DNA of 10,670 nucleotides, from the NCBI GenBank assembly GCA_021816565.1, contig JAKAXN010000130.1:1-10670 (forward strand). Reading direction: 5' to 3'. Positions 1 through 6,973 of the stretch are shown here, one piece after another. Every line of letters starts with the position of its first letter. Position 1 is the first letter of the stretch. Under the pieces are notes generated by a model. It did not search any database. It was not told the DNA's origin and was given only the letters and a program-made list of their open reading frames with translations. This DNA is from Actinomycetes bacterium (GTDB lineage: Bacteria > Actinomycetota > Acidimicrobiia > Acidimicrobiales > Palsa-688). Position numbers and translations under genes: made by a program.

Positions 1-1310
1 CCACCCGGGAGGAGAAGCACAGCACCCGGGGCCGGGCCCGGCTCCTGTTCGAGATGCTCCGGGGCGAGGTGATCACCGACGGCTGGAAGTCGAAGGAGGT
101 CTACGACGCCCTGGACCTGTGCCTGGCCTGCAAGGGCTGCACCAACGACTGCCCGGTCAGCGTGGACATCCCCACCTACAAGGCCGAGTTCCTCTACCAC
201 CACTTCAAGTCGCCGGGCCGGACGCGGCCCCGCTACGCCTACGCCATGGGCTTCATCGACCAGGCCGGTCGGCTGGCGTCGAAGGTCCCGGAGCTGGTGA
301 ACCTGGCCACCCGGACGCCCGGGCTGCGCAGCGTGGCCCGCTTCGCGGCCGGCGTGGACCAGCGCCGTGAGGTCCCCGAGTTCGCCCCGATGACCCTCCA
401 GGACTGGTTCCGCCGCCGGGGCGGCACCTCCAACCCCGGGGGCCGGCCGGTGGTGCTGTTCCCCGACACGTTCAACAACCGGATGCACACCGACGTGGGG
501 GTGGCCTGCGTGGAGGCCATCGAAGCGGCCGGGTGGCAGGTGATCATGCCCGAGGGCCACATCTGCTGCGGGCGGCCGCTCTACGACTACGGCTTCCTCG
601 ACACCGCGGAGTCGTACCTGCGCCACGTGCTCGACGTCCTGCGCCCCCACATCCGGGCCGGGACCCCCGTGGTGGGAATGGAGCCGAGCTGCCTGGCCGT
701 CTTCAAGGACGAGCTGACCAAGATGCTGCCCCACGACGACGACGCCGAGCGGCTCGAGCGGCTGGCCCTGCACTTCGGGGAGTTCTTCGAGAAGTACGAC
801 GTGGAGGTGCCGAGGCTCGAGGGGCAGGCCATCCTCTGGGGCCACTGCCACGGCCGGGCCACCGGTGCGGTGACCCCCGAGCAGAAGGTCCTCGAGCGCA
901 TGGGGGCCGAGGTGGACCCCGTCAGCGGCGGCTGCTGCGGCCTGGCCGGGTCCTGGGGCTTCGAGAAGGGCAAGTACGACCTCTCCATGGAATGCGGCGA
1001 GCAGGCGGTGCTGCCGGCGGTCCGCCAGGCCCCGGCGTCGACGGTGGTGGTGGCCGACGGCTTCTCCTGCAAGACCCAGATCGCCGAGGCCGGCACCGGC
1101 CGCAGGGCTCTGCACCTGGCCGAGGTGATGGCCCTGGCCCGCGGCGGCGTCCGCCCCGCCGGGACCGGCCCGGTCGAGCAGGCCCTGGGCGACCGCCGGC
1201 CCCGCCCCGGCGGGGCCGAGCGCCTGGTGCGAACGGCCGGCCCCCTGGCCGGCCTGGGAGCCGCGGCGGTGGCGGCCGGGGTGGCCGCCCGCCGGATGGT
1301 GCGGCCCTAG
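1..1310 (+). CDS. FAD-linked oxidase, C-terminal Fe-S (GlcF-like/CCG) half; 5' partial
   Basis: This is the C-terminal end of a large flavoprotein oxidase of the GlcD-GlcF fusion type (lactate/glycolate dehydrogenase-like). The frame is open to the left edge: codons from base 3 read TREEKHSTRGRARLLFE, the usual linker between the two 4Fe-4S sites, so the ATG at 54 is internal. A CxxCxxCxxxCP ferredoxin motif lies at 120-155. Two CCG-domain cysteine pairs follow, HICCGRPLYDYG (pair at 564-569) and GGCCGLAGSWGF (pair at 933-938), with the family-typical HCHGRAT and DGFSCKTQI stretches between and after. About 435 residues are present; family fusions run near 950-1000, so the FAD-binding half should lie upstream. 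The cysteines would bind clusters passing electrons from flavin to a membrane acceptor. The tail (about 1215-1307) is rich in Gly, Ala and Arg, with a hydrophobic stretch PLAGLGAAAVAAGVAA that might touch the membrane. The substrate cannot be told from this part. Confidence 0.9.
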   Translation, partial: TREEKHSTRGRARLLFEMLRGEVITDGWKSKEVYDALDLCLACKGCTNDCPVSVDIPTYKAEFLYHHFKSPGRTRPRYAYAMGFIDQAGRLASKVPELVNLATRTPGLRSVARFAAGVDQRREVPEFAPMTLQDWFRRRGGTSNPGGRPVVLFPDTFNNRMHTDVGVACVEAIEAAGWQVIMPEGHICCGRPLYDYGFLDTAESYLRHVLDVLRPHIRAGTPVVGMEPSCLAVFKDELTKMLPHDDDAERLERLALHFGEFFEKYDVEVPRLEGQAILWGHCHGRATGAVTPEQKVLERMGAEVDPVSGGCCGLAGSWGFEKGKYDLSMECGEQAVLPAVRQAPASTVVVADGFSCKTQIAEAGTGRRALHLAEVMALARGGVRPAGTGPVEQALGDRRPRPGGAERLVRTAGPLAGLGAAAVAAGVAARRMVRP

Positions 1311-2392
1311 GCCAGCAGGCCCCGGCAGGACCGGGCCACCACCAGCTCCTCCCGGGCGTGCACGACCAGCGACCTCACCGCGACCCCCGCCGCGGTGAGG
1401 TCGGCGTCGTCGTCGCCGACCGCCCGGTTGGCCCGGGGGTCCACCGCCACCCCCATCCAGGCCAGCCGCCCGGCCGTCTCGGCCCGCACCTCCGGCGAGT
1501 GCTCACCGATCCCGCCGGTGAACACCACCGCGTCGAGGCCCCCGGCGGCGGCCGCCATGGAGGCGATCTTGGCCGCCAGCCGGTGCACGAAAACCGCCAC
1601 CGCGCCGGCGGCGGCCCCGTCGCCGGCCCGGCGCCGCTCCAGCAGCTCGCGCATGTCACCGGTCGCGCCTCCCGACAGGGCCAGCAGGCCGCTGTCGTGC
1701 TCCAGGGCGGAGCTCAGCTCGGCCCCGCCCAGGCCCCGGCCGGCCAGCCAGGCCACCGCCCCGGGGTCGACGTCGCCGGATCGGGTGGCCATCACCAGCC
1801 CCTCGGTGGGGGTGAAGCCCATGGTCGTGTCCACCGACGATCCGCCGGCCACCGCGGTCACCGACGCCCCTCCCCCCAGGTGGCACACGGCCAGCCTCAG
1901 GTCCCGGGGGGCGGCACCCAGCATGGCCGCGCTGCGGGCCAGGGCCCACTCGCAGCTGAGCCCGTGGAACCCGAACCGGCGTATCCCCCACCGCTGCACC
2001 CACGCCGCCGGCAGGGCGTAGCGGCGGGCCTCCTCGGGCAGGGAGGCGTGGAAGGCGGTGTCGAAGCAGGCCACCATCGGGGTCCCGGGCAGGCGGGAGA
2101 GCAGGTCGTCGATGGCCTCCAGGGCCGGGGGGTTGTGCAGGGGAGCCAGGTCGTTGAGCCCCTCCAGGGAGTGGCGGACCTGCCGGTCGACCACCACCGG
2201 GGAGGTGAAGCGGTCACCGCCGTGGACCACCCGGTGGCCCACGACGTCGAGCGGGCCGACCCGCCGGACGAAGCGGTCCAGCCCCTCCTGGTCGGCGGGG
2301 CGCAGGGTCTCCGCCGCGGAGACCGCGTCGTCGGGTTCGACCACCCTCAACTTCAGGCTGGTCGACCCGGCGTTGACCACCAGCACCCTCAC
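1307..2392 (-). CDS. ackA: acetate kinase (acetate/propionate kinase family), compact form
   Basis: This enzyme transfers phosphate between acetyl-phosphate and ADP, giving acetate and ATP in the cytoplasm. The 361-residue protein starts at GTG, preceded by a purine-rich AAGAAGGGGG (2395-2404). The ASKHA-fold motifs appear in order: VNAGSTSLK at 6-14, GHRVVHGG at 52-59, LHNPP at 85-89, FDTAFH at 110-115, GFHGLS at 141-146, CHLGGG at 170-175, ATRSGD at 202-207 and FTGGIGEHS at 291-299. Compared with Methanosarcina thermophila AckA (from memory), the catalytic equivalents N7, R54, H86, D111, H143, R204 and E348 are kept. Cys147 stands where that enzyme has His184, and Gly174 where it has Asn211. 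About 30 residues are missing between the first motif and GHRVVHGG, which accounts for the short length against the usual ~400. It is divergent from xfp, which makes its substrate. Butyrate kinase is less likely given these motifs; propionate as a second substrate is possible. Confidence 0.92.
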   Translation of the reverse strand: MRVLVVNAGSTSLKLRVVEPDDAVSAAETLRPADQEGLDRFVRRVGPLDVVGHRVVHGGDRFTSPVVVDRQVRHSLEGLNDLAPLHNPPALEAIDDLLSRLPGTPMVACFDTAFHASLPEEARRYALPAAWVQRWGIRRFGFHGLSCEWALARSAAMLGAAPRDLRLAVCHLGGGASVTAVAGGSSVDTTMGFTPTEGLVMATRSGDVDPGAVAWLAGRGLGGAELSSALEHDSGLLALSGGATGDMRELLERRRAGDGAAAGAVAVFVHRLAAKIASMAAAAGGLDAVVFTGGIGEHSPEVRAETAGRLAWMGVAVDPRANRAVGDDDADLTAAGVAVRSLVVHAREELVVARSCRGLLA

Positions 2393-2412
2393 GGCCCCCT
2401 TCTTAGCCGCCC

Positions 2413-2428
2413 GGCCGGGGCGCCGGCC
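2413..2428 (-). other. GC-rich stem-loop in the presumed ackA leader
   Basis: GGCCGG (2413-2418) pairs exactly with CCGGCC (2423-2428) around a 4-base loop. On the minus strand it lies about 10 bases upstream of the ackA Shine-Dalgarno-like tract, so it could affect initiation. On the plus strand it is followed by a pyrimidine run containing TTTT, but no plus-strand gene ends here, which argues against a terminator. GC-rich DNA forms such stems by chance. Confidence 0.3.
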
Positions 2429-2491
2429 CCCTTTTCCCCCGCGGGACGGAGCGGGCCGGCGACGAGCCTAGGGTGGGTCGGCGACAGGCCA

Positions 2492-2500
2492 GGGAAGGAG
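2492..2500 (+). promoter_or_regulatory. ribosome binding site for xfp
   Basis: GGGAAGGAG ends 7 bases before the GTG at 2508. It is a strong Shine-Dalgarno match and fixes that GTG as the start, over the in-frame ATG ten codons downstream (2538). Confidence 0.8.
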
Positions 2501-2507
2501 CTTTTCC

Positions 2508-4988
2508 GTGAGCACCCGAACCACCGCTGCTGCGTCCATGGGGGGCGACACCTCCGCCGACGAGGAGTCCACCGCCACCGGCCCGACCGTCGCTCCGGCC
2601 GGATACCGGCTGAGCGACGCCGCCGGGCCGCTGGACCGGCCCACCCTCGAGCGGCTCGACGCCTGGTGGCGGGCGGCCAACTACCTGTCGGTGGGCCAGA
2701 TCTACCTGATGGACAACCCCCTCCTGGAGCGGCCGCTGCGGGCCGAGGACGTCAAGCCCCGGCTGCTCGGCCACTGGGGGACCACCCCCGGGCTCAACCT
2801 CGTGTACGCCCACGCCAACCGCTGCATCGTGGAGCGGGACCTCGACGCGGTGTACGTGATGGGCCCGGGCCACGGCGGCCCCGGACCCAACGCGTGCGCC
2901 TGGCTGGAGGGCACCTACAGCGAGGTCTACCCGTCGATCCGCCGGGACGGCCAGGGCATGGGCCGGCTGTTCCGGCAGTTCTCCTTCCCCGGCGGGGTGC
3001 CGTCCCATGTCGCCCCCAACACCCCGGGATCGTTCCACGAGGGCGGCGAACTGGGCTACTCCCTGTTGCACGCGTTCGGCGCGGCGCTCGACCACCCCCG
3101 GCTGACGGTGTTCTGCGTGGTCGGCGACGGGGAGGCCGAGACCGGCCCGCTGGCCGCCAGTTGGCACGTCAACAAGTTCGTCAATCCGGCCCGGGACGGG
3201 GCGGTGATACCGATCCTGCACCTGAACGGGTACAAGATCGCCAACCCGACGGTGCTGGCCCGCATACCCGAGGCCGACCTCGACGCCCTGCTGCGCGGCT
3301 ACGGCTACGACCCGGTCACCGTGGCGGTCACCACCTCCACCAACCCGGCCGAGGCCCACCAGGCCATGGCCGCCGCCATGGACCGCTGCCTCGACGCCGT
3401 CGAGGCCATCAAGGCGGGGGCCTCCCCGGAGGCGGCCATGCCCCGGTGGCCCATGATCGTGCTGCGCTCCCCCAAGGGATGGACCGGCCCGCCCACCGTG
3501 GACGGCGAGCCGGTGGAGGGCACCTTCCGGGCCCACCAGGTGCCCATCCCCGCCGCCCGCACCGACGACAGCCACCGGGCCGCCCTGGAGGCGTGGATGA
3601 GGTCCTACCGGCCCGATGAGCTGTTCGACCGGGAGGGGGCGCCGGTGGAGCAGCTCCTGGCCTTCGCGCCCACCGGGGACCGGCGGATGAGTGCCAACCC
3701 GGTATCCAACGGGGGCCGGCTGATGGTGGACCTGGAGCTGCCGGACTTCCGCCGCCATGCCGTGGCCGTGCCCCGGCCCGGGGCCGCCAGCCACGAGGCC
3801 ACCCGGGTGCTGGGCGGCTGGCTGCGCGATGTCATCGCCGCCAACCCGCAGAACTTCCTGCTGTTCGGCCCCGACGAGGTGGCCTCCAACAGGCTGAGCG
3901 ACGTGTTCGAGGTGACCGGGCGGGAGTGGATGGCCGAGCGACGCGACGGCGATGTGCACCTGGTGCGCGACGGCCGGGTGGTCGAGGTGCTGTCCGAGCA
4001 CCTGTGCCAGGGCCTGCTGGAGGGCTACCTGCTCAGCGGCCGGCACGGGCTGTTCACCTGCTACGAGGCGTTCATCCACATCGTCGACGCCATGTTCAAC
4101 CAGCACGCCAAGTGGCTCGAGGCCGCCTCCACCATCCCGTGGCGCCGGCCGGTGGCGTCGCTCAACTACCTGCTCACCTCCCACGTCTGGCGCCAGGACC
4201 ACAACGGGGCCACCCACCAGGACCCCGGCTTCCTGGACGTCGTGATGAACAAGAAGCCGTCGGTGGTACGGGTCTACCTGCCGCCGGACGCCAACTGCCT
4301 GCTGTCCACCGCGGACCACTGCCTGCGCAGCCGCCAGTACGTCAACGTGATCGTGGCCGGCAAGCAGCCCGCCCTCGACTATCTCGGGATGGACGACGCG
4401 GTGGCCCACTGCGCCCGGGGCATCGGGGTGTGGGAGTGGGCCGGAACGGAGGAGCCGGGGCAGATCCCCGACGTGGTGCTGGCCTGCGCCGGGGAGGTCC
4501 CCACCCTGGAGGCCCTGGCCGCGGCCGACCTGATCCGCCGCCACCTGCCGCAACTACGGGTCCGCTTCGTCAACGTGGTGGACCTGATGCGCCTCCTGCC
4601 GGACTCTGAGCACCCGCACGGCCTGAGCGACCCGGAGTTCGACGCCCTATTCACCGCCGACCGCCCGGTGATCTTCGCCTTCCACGGCTATCCCTGGCTG
4701 GTGCACCGCCTCACCTACAGGCGCACGAACCACCACAACATCCACGTGCGCGGCTACAAGGAGAACGGGACGACCACCACCCCCTTCGACATGGTGATGC
4801 TCAACGACCTGGACCGCTACCACCTGGTGATGGACGTGATCGACCGGGTGCCGGGACTGTCTCCCCGGGCCGCCGGGGTCCGCCAGGACATGGCCGACGC
4901 CCGCCTGCGGGCCCGGGAGTGGACCCGGGTGCACGGTGAAGACCATCCCGAGGTCGCAGGCTGGGCCTGGCCGGCGTCACGGCCGTAG
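2508..4988 (+). CDS. xfp: phosphoketolase (xylulose-5-P/fructose-6-P phosphoketolase)
   Basis: This thiamine-diphosphate enzyme cleaves xylulose-5-phosphate, and often fructose-6-phosphate, with inorganic phosphate, giving acetyl-phosphate plus glyceraldehyde-3-phosphate or erythrose-4-phosphate. The 826 residues match the ~825 of the Bifidobacterium enzyme. Recognisable blocks are GHWGTTPG at 88-95, [10 protein letters not shown] at 119-128, EGTYSEVYP at 134-142, FHEGGELGY at 176-184, the ThDP-binding GDGEAETG at 206-213 running to [10 protein letters not shown] at 239-248, and FRAHQVP about residue 342. Further on are [10 protein letters not shown] near 450, [12 protein letters not shown] near 556-567, AGKQP, and TTTPFDMV near the C-terminus. 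The active-site histidines of the family that I can place (GHW, GHGG, AHQ, QDH) are all present. The N-terminal ~28 residues are Ser/Thr-rich and not part of the conserved fold. Divergence from ackA supports an acetyl-phosphate to acetate and ATP route. Dual or single substrate preference cannot be read from sequence alone. The 3' end overlaps the convergent amidohydrolase gene by 12 bp. Confidence 0.97.
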   Translation: MSTRTTAAASMGGDTSADEESTATGPTVAPAGYRLSDAAGPLDRPTLERLDAWWRAANYLSVGQIYLMDNPLLERPLRAEDVKPRLLGHWGTTPGLNLVYAHANRCIVERDLDAVYVMGPGHGGPGPNACAWLEGTYSEVYPSIRRDGQGMGRLFRQFSFPGGVPSHVAPNTPGSFHEGGELGYSLLHAFGAALDHPRLTVFCVVGDGEAETGPLAASWHVNKFVNPARDGAVIPILHLNGYKIANPTVLARIPEADLDALLRGYGYDPVTVAVTTSTNPAEAHQAMAAAMDRCLDAVEAIKAGASPEAAMPRWPMIVLRSPKGWTGPPTVDGEPVEGTFRAHQVPIPAARTDDSHRAALEAWMRSYRPDELFDREGAPVEQLLAFAPTGDRRMSANPVSNGGRLMVDLELPDFRRHAVAVPRPGAASHEATRVLGGWLRDVIAANPQNFLLFGPDEVASNRLSDVFEVTGREWMAERRDGDVHLVRDGRVVEVLSEHLCQGLLEGYLLSGRHGLFTCYEAFIHIVDAMFNQHAKWLEAASTIPWRRPVASLNYLLTSHVWRQDHNGATHQDPGFLDVVMNKKPSVVRVYLPPDANCLLSTADHCLRSRQYVNVIVAGKQPALDYLGMDDAVAHCARGIGVWEWAGTEEPGQIPDVVLACAGEVPTLEALAAADLIRRHLPQLRVRFVNVVDLMRLLPDSEHPHGLSDPEFDALFTADRPVIFAFHGYPWLVHRLTYRRTNHHNIHVRGYKENGTTTTPFDMVMLNDLDRYHLVMDVIDRVPGLSPRAAGVRQDMADARLRAREWTRVHGEDHPEVAGWAWPASRP

Positions 4989-6086
4989 CAGCGCCAGGGC
5001 CGTCTCCCGGTCGACGCTCTCCCCGGGGGAGAAAGGATGTGCCATGGCGGCTGCCACCATCTCTGAGGGGTCGGCCGGGACGACCGGCGAGTCCGACCCG
5101 GCCCTGACGTCGATCCCGGCGCCGATCAGGGACCCGACCCGCACCAGCCAGGCCCGCTCCACCGCCGGCACCTCCCGCTCGTAGCGGGGTCGGCGGTGGA
5201 TGAGGAACGACGGGTTCACCACCACCACTGCCCCGACCCCGGCGATGCGGCTCACCTGCTCGGGCAGGCTCAGGGAGTTGTGCTCGATGCGGTCCCTCGT
5301 CCCCGGTGGCGGCGGGGACGCCTCCAGGGCGTCGAGGGTCGACTCCAGCACGTCGATGTCGGTGACGTGGACGGCCACCGGGAAGCCGCCGGCGTGGGCC
5401 GCGGCCACCACCCGGTCCAGGCCCGGGCCGGGCATGATCTTGGCCGGGCCTATCCTCACCGGGCCGACGCCCGAGCCGTAGGCCGGGACCGCGGCCAGGT
5501 GGTCCGGGGAGACCATGGCCGTGACCTCCTGTTCGATCACCCCGGCCCGGCGCCAGGAGGCCAGCAGCTCGATCTGCTCCGCGCCGTTGGTCGCAGTGGC
5601 GTCCACGAACGCCCCGATGCCCCGCCCGGCCCAGTCCGCGCTCACCTGCCGGGCCGCCGCCCGCAGGGCGGCCGGGTCGAGGCGGGGCACGGCGGCGAGC
5701 AGGTCGTGGCGGTCCACCAGCAACCCCCCGGCCGGACCGGGGTCCGGTTGGCCTATCTCGCGCAGGGCCCGGCTGTTGAGCACCGCGGCATGACCGGTGC
5801 GGTGGTGCAGGACCACCGGGACCTCCGGGCGGGCCCGGTCCAGGTCGGCCGTCGTGGGATGGCGACCCTCCCGCAGGAAAGCCTCGTCGTAGCCCCAGGC
5901 CCGTATCCAACCGGTCCCGGGGGCCGGGGCGCCGCGGGCCAGCGCAGCGGCCAGCTCGGGCAGCGACCGCACCGCCGAGACATCGAGCGACAGCCGGGCC
6001 GCGGCGGTGGCGAGGAAGTGGACGTGATGGTCCACGAAGGGGGCGGGCGGCGGGGTCACCGGCGCCGAAGGTACCCGGCGGCGCAA
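4977..6086 (-). CDS. YtcJ-like amidohydrolase (Amidohydro_3 type), compact
   Basis: This is a metal-dependent hydrolase of the amidohydrolase superfamily; the substrate is unknown. The metal-site residues are in the expected order: HxH as H21/H23 in FVDHHVHF, a lysine at K216 in IGPAKIMP that may be carboxylated, H240 in VAVHVTD, H269 in RIEHN, and D332 in AGSDSPV. The block [18 protein letters not shown] (91-108) is typical of YtcJ relatives. At 369 residues it is much shorter than the usual ~500-560. It begins just before the HxH strand, without the N-terminal beta-sandwich part, and stops at ETALALLRP, before the usual C-terminal segment that closes the sandwich. The start is TTG at 6086, with AAGG six bases upstream; GTG at 6059 or 6035 are alternatives. 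The last 12 bp overlap the xfp 3' end on the other strand. It could be a compact subfamily or a shortened copy; the complete active site favours function. Confidence 0.85.
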   Translation of the reverse strand: MRRRVPSAPVTPPPAPFVDHHVHFLATAAARLSLDVSAVRSLPELAAALARGAPAPGTGWIRAWGYDEAFLREGRHPTTADLDRARPEVPVVLHHRTGHAAVLNSRALREIGQPDPGPAGGLLVDRHDLLAAVPRLDPAALRAAARQVSADWAGRGIGAFVDATATNGAEQIELLASWRRAGVIEQEVTAMVSPDHLAAVPAYGSGVGPVRIGPAKIMPGPGLDRVVAAAHAGGFPVAVHVTDIDVLESTLDALEASPPPPGTRDRIEHNSLSLPEQVSRIAGVGAVVVVNPSFLIHRRPRYEREVPAVERAWLVRVGSLIGAGIDVRAGSDSPVVPADPSEMVAAAMAHPFSPGESVDRETALALLRP

Positions 6087-6226
6087 TGGGGACCTTGGTC
6101 CCGCCCCATCAGTGCCTTTGTGCCCTGACGCACGAGCAGCGCCGGGCCCGAGGATTGGACCTGTAAGAGGAAGAGCGGAAGCGGCCCGGCAGGGAGCCGG
6201 GGCCGTGCCCCAAAGGAGCCCACATC
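6087..6226. promoter_or_regulatory. divergent intergenic region, amidohydrolase / membrane protein
   Basis: 140 bp separate two divergent starts. No convincing -35/-10 pair is visible on either strand. An imperfect stem, GGCCCGGC (6183-6190) against GCCGGGGCC (6196-6204, one bulge), lies in the presumed leader of the rightward gene. AAAGGAG (6212-6218) ends 8 bases before the ATG at 6227 and is a clear ribosome binding site for it. Confidence 0.4.
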
Positions 6227-6832
6227 ATGCGTCGTAAGACCTTCGATACCATCCTCACAGCCGGCGGCGTGGTCGTCACCATCGTGTTGATCGTGGCGGG
6301 GGTCCTATTGATGTGGGGTCACAACTTCGCCAACAACAACGTCCGCACCCAGCTGGCCGAACAGCAGATCTTCGTACCCAAGGCCGGCAGCTCGGCCCTG
6401 GCCAGCCCCAAGATCGGCCCCTACCTCGACCAGTACGCCGGCCAGCAGATCCTCTCCGGACCGGCCGCCAAGGCCTACGCCGACCACTTCATCGCCGTCC
6501 ACCTCTCAGAGATGCCCTACAACGGCGTCTACTCCAAGGTCAGCTCAGCCGCCATGGCCGCCCCCAAAGGCAGCGCCCAGGCCACCCAGCTCCAGTCCCT
6601 CGAGACCACCGTCTTCCAGGGCACCACGCTACGCGGCCTGCTCCTCGAGGCCTACGCCTTCTGGGAGATGGGCCAGATCGCCCTCATCGCCGCCATCGCC
6701 AGCTTCATCGGCGCCGGCCTCATGCTGATCCTGTCGGTCCTCGGATTCCTGCACCTGCGCCAGGTCAGCCCCGAGGAGGAGGTGCTGGGCAAGCACGTCG
6801 CAGCTCCCACCACAGCGGCCAGCGCCGCCTGA
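6227..6832 (+). CDS. conserved-looking hypothetical membrane protein, two predicted TM helices
   Basis: I do not assign a function to this 201-residue protein. It has a short basic N-terminus (MRRK), a first hydrophobic helix at about residues 9-30 (VVVTIVLIVAGVLLMW), and a middle region of about 115 residues rich in Ala, Gln and Ser. A second helix at about 150-175 (IALIAAIASFIGAGLMLIL) leads into a charged tail SPEEE. By the positive-inside rule the N-terminus is probably cytoplasmic, so the middle would face the outside and both ends the cytoplasm. There are no cysteines and no recognisable catalytic motif. The ATG start is supported by AAAGGAG eight bases upstream. It stands alone between a divergent gene and a downstream hairpin, so it is probably monocistronic. 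I have an impression of similar proteins being mislabelled 'LigA dioxygenase' in actinobacterial genomes; nothing here supports dioxygenase activity. Confidence 0.85.
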   Translation: MRRKTFDTILTAGGVVVTIVLIVAGVLLMWGHNFANNNVRTQLAEQQIFVPKAGSSALASPKIGPYLDQYAGQQILSGPAAKAYADHFIAVHLSEMPYNGVYSKVSSAAMAAPKGSAQATQLQSLETTVFQGTTLRGLLLEAYAFWEMGQIALIAAIASFIGAGLMLILSVLGFLHLRQVSPEEEVLGKHVAAPTTAASAA

Positions 6833-6857
6833 CCGCCGGGCGAAAGCCCCAGACGGT

Positions 6858-6885
6858 GCGACCCGGGAGGTCACTCCCGGGTCGC
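6858..6885 (+). terminator. hairpin, probable terminator after the membrane protein
   Basis: GCGACCCGGGA (6858-6868) is perfectly complementary to TCCCGGGTCGC (6875-6885) around the 6-base loop GGTCAC. It begins 26 bases after the stop of the upstream gene. There is no U-tract (TCCGCG follows), as is common for terminators of high-GC actinobacteria. A regulatory palindrome is the alternative reading. Confidence 0.6.
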
Positions 6886-6904
6886 TCCGCGCCCGGGCCG
6901 CGGA

Positions 6905-6946
6905 TAGTTTCTCCCGCAACCGCCGGCTTCGGGGATACTTTTTACG
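6905..6946 (+). promoter_or_regulatory. candidate promoter for the DMT transporter
   Basis: Two TANNNT hexamers, TAGTTT (6905-6910) and TACTTT (6936-6941), lie in a small AT-richer pocket of otherwise very GC-rich DNA, downstream of the hairpin. No TTGACA-like box is seen at the right distance. The second hexamer would put the transcript start at about 6948-6950, right at a GTG/ATG. Confidence 0.35.
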
Positions 6947-6973
6947 GTGATGGAAGGCGTGGTCGGATCGTGA
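6947..6973 (+). CDS. possible leader peptide / upstream ORF coupled to the transporter
   Basis: GTG at 6947 (or ATG at 6950) opens a frame of 8 (or 7) codons, reading MMEGVVGS, that ends in TGA at 6971-6973. That stop overlaps the transporter start GTG (6970-6972) as GTGA, the classic arrangement for translational coupling. A TANNNT box at 6936-6941 would start transcription at or next to this ORF, so it may be translated leaderless. An ORF this short can arise by chance. Confidence 0.35.
   Translation: MMEGVVGS

Larger units (their letters stand above)
2393..2507. promoter_or_regulatory. divergent ackA/xfp control region
   Basis: These 115 bp separate the two divergent starts and must hold both promoters unless transcription enters from elsewhere. 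A palindromic CCTAGG (2467-2472) gives a TANNNT-type -10 candidate on each strand: TAGGGT at 2469-2474 toward xfp and TAGGCT at 2470-2465 toward ackA. No good TTGACA-like -35 is visible for either, so these are weak calls. A GC-rich hairpin on the ackA side is listed separately. No operator could be recognised. Confidence 0.35.

Noticed and set aside
54..56. ATG at 54 as the start of the Fe-S protein
   Set aside because: The frame is open to the left edge and the residues before it (KHSTRGRARLLFE) are conserved in the family, so the ATG is internal.
2413..2440. Hairpin followed by a pyrimidine run with TTTT, read as a plus-strand terminator
   Set aside because: No plus-strand gene ends before it; it lies in the divergent control region.
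533..3619. 1028-codon open frame on the plus strand
   Set aside because: It runs through the Fe-S oxidase out of frame, antisense over ackA, and into xfp out of frame. The product is Arg/Pro/Gly-rich with no motifs, as expected for shadow frames in very GC-rich DNA.
2403..4553. 716-codon open frame antisense to xfp
   Set aside because: It covers a well-conserved phosphoketolase on the other strand. The product is low-complexity and rich in Gly, His, Val and Gln, with no recognisable domain.
4801..5910. 369-codon minus-strand frame overlapping the amidohydrolase
   Set aside because: It is the same length as the real gene but in another frame, Pro/Gly/Arg-rich, and without the metal-site motifs found in the frame ending at 4977.
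6313..6969. Long N-terminal extension of the transporter frame
   Set aside because: This part lies out of frame within the 201-residue membrane protein and across a hairpin. It is Arg/Pro/Gln-rich and lacks transporter character; the real start is near 6970.
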